A stretch of DNA of 64,000 nt from Chondrilla cf. caribensis (taxonomy: Eukaryota; Porifera; Demospongiae; Chondrillida; Chondrillidae), in the NCBI GenBank assembly GCA_964020155.1, contig OZ026562.1:392501-456500 (forward strand), written 5' to 3'. The notes under the pieces are model-generated. The model ran no database searches and was not told the DNA's origin. It worked only from the letters and a program-made list of their open reading frames with translations. Position 1 is the stretch's first letter. Each line of letters opens with the position of its first letter. This document shows, in pieces, positions 52,688 through 64,000 of this stretch. Position numbers and translations under genes: made by a program.

Positions 52688-53357
52688 TCAAGTCATTTCA
52701 GTATTTTCATGGAAGACTGATAAAATAATAGCACATGCAAAAATTGCCATAACACAAGTATACATATGAGCTATAACTCCCTTCCTTGCTCCCTTCATTA
52801 CATTGCAAGTGTCTAAAGTGAAGTTGAGCACATTTTCAAAACTAATCTCATACTTATTGAGAATCGATTTTACAGCAGTAAAGATATCCAACCCAGTAAA
52901 ATCAGTGATGCCGATGATATCAAGATGATGTGTAAGGATTGTGCCTGAAACCAGGTTTAAAAGCCTTACTAGCACAGTGAGCAATTTCTGTGTCTCCTCT
53001 GTCATTTAATTTGTCGCATATAATATTGATTGGTGCTACCCTTGCTAGCTCAACTAAAGGCTCTTTAAAATAGATATCTAATTCTTGGCAGATGATCGAT
53101 CTTGTCTTTGTGCGTCTGCATGAAAAATCACCAGCAATTTTTGAGTCTGGAAACATTCGAGGAAACAAATCTGTGAGGTGGTCCCCAGCTAGAATAAGAA
53201 AGTTGTGGATAGCTATGAATTGAACCATTGCTAATTCAGTTGAAGTGACTTTTGAACTGTGTGCTAAGTGGCTGGACTCGCACCAAAACTCATTAATAGT
53301 AGTGGTTTTCTCAGCATCCTTATCTGTTTCTTGTGAACTGCTTTTTGAACTTGACAC
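52688..53357 (-). pseudogene. Decayed hAT/ZBED-like transposase fragment
   Basis: One frame encodes FIAIHNFLILAGDHLTDLFP and MFPDSKIAGDFSCRRTKT, then PINIICDKLNDRGDTE. The reading then has to shift frame near 52990 to continue MTEETQKLLTVLVRL...DIIGITDFTG and FTLDTCNVMKGARKGV. The order and phrases (ADHLTD, FPDSKIA, late T(C/S)DxCNxMxG) are those of hAT-superfamily transposase-like proteins as I recall them. The frameshift and missing ends mark it as a relic. Confidence 0.6.
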
Positions 53358-53877
53358 TTACCATCATTCAACCCTCCATGGGAAATGCTTAACTTACAGA
53401 CTACAATAAGCGAATGAATCGCCTTTAGTGCTTTTGGTGATATGTGGTGGTAACTGCCATGACAACTTGAATCGTTCTGTGGGATTGACCTTTAACTTCT
53501 TAGGTAGATTCGCAACAGCACAAATGAGGGTATCATCTCCACTTTTGTTGTTCCTTTATTTCTTGTAGTGGCCATTTTGACCCTAAGAAACTGCATAAAC
53601 AGTTTCCATATTTATTGATCTATTTCCGTATTGTGTGCAAACCTTCTCATTTCCGTATTTTATACAGATAGACTGTATGGTTAGCAGGACTGATAATATC
53701 ATATTTATTGTATTTGCTTATTCCTTATTATATAATATATCAGCCTTTCTTGTACATGTCAGTTCCTAGTAGTTCTTCACTGTTGTTACATCCATGGGAG
53801 TTGGAACCTTCCTCTCATTTTGTGCAAGTGACTAGACTTTGACTGTGTCTACCTCATGTCCTCATCCTCACCCACAG

Positions 53878-64000
<10,123 letters not shown>

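Overview
The window is nuclear DNA of an early-branching animal, most likely a sponge or a similar non-bilaterian; the species cannot be fixed from sequence alone. Support: spliceosomal GT-AG introns, multi-exon type I membrane receptors built from immunoglobulin (Ig) and fibronectin type III (FN3) domains, a receptor tyrosine phosphatase, a Ty3/gypsy element, MITE- and hAT-type transposon relics, and very many (TG)n microsatellites.

The dominant content is a cluster of five paralogous receptor loci, named A to E here. A (2121-4043), B (9207-13489), C (18143-29668) and D (31889-48934) lie head-to-tail on the minus strand. E (53878 to the window end) is on the plus strand as a head-to-head inverted copy of D. 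Almost every ectodomain exon encodes one domain, starts and ends in phase 1, and is a multiple of 3 nt, so exons can be lost or gained without breaking the frame. From the first Ig exon to the stop, my exon models stay in frame in all four complete loci: A about 421 aa (1 Ig), B about 913 aa (5 Ig-like, no FN3), C about 1386 aa (6 Ig-like, 4 FN3), D about 3013 aa (22 Ig-like, 4 FN3). All end in the same cysteine-containing juxtamembrane segment, one transmembrane helix and a tyrosine-rich tail with NPxY and YxxPhi motifs. This layout resembles invertebrate allorecognition or innate immune receptor complexes; that function is inference.

Each receptor was duplicated together with the 3' end of a neighbouring MutS/MSH gene. 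The tail at 641-1436 is in frame; the copies at 7404-7823, 17739-17860 and 31468-31700 are progressively shorter relics. Between units lie passengers: an ARMC2-like exon pair (7824-8340), a PHD-finger transposon relic (14923-15354), the last three exons of a receptor PTP D2 domain carrying a 126-nt in-frame piece of receptor Ig exon (15306-16039), and a tRNA-like SINE (16884-16957). A nearly intact Ty3/gypsy element (21952-26657, 345-bp LTRs differing at one base, 5-bp target duplication) sits in a minisatellite inside an intron of C.

The most notable structures are recombination products that remain in frame: a 15-nt microexon in A made from the ends of two Ig exons, hybrid introns in C, an expanded NPxY array in the tail of B, a minisatellite in D whose repeat unit contains the splice donor, and an internal exon in D and E that can also serve as a signal-peptide first exon. 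E seems to have lost the normal 5' end at the inversion breakpoint. True first exons of A-D are not settled; a conserved upstream block with a splice donor is the best promoter/5'UTR candidate.
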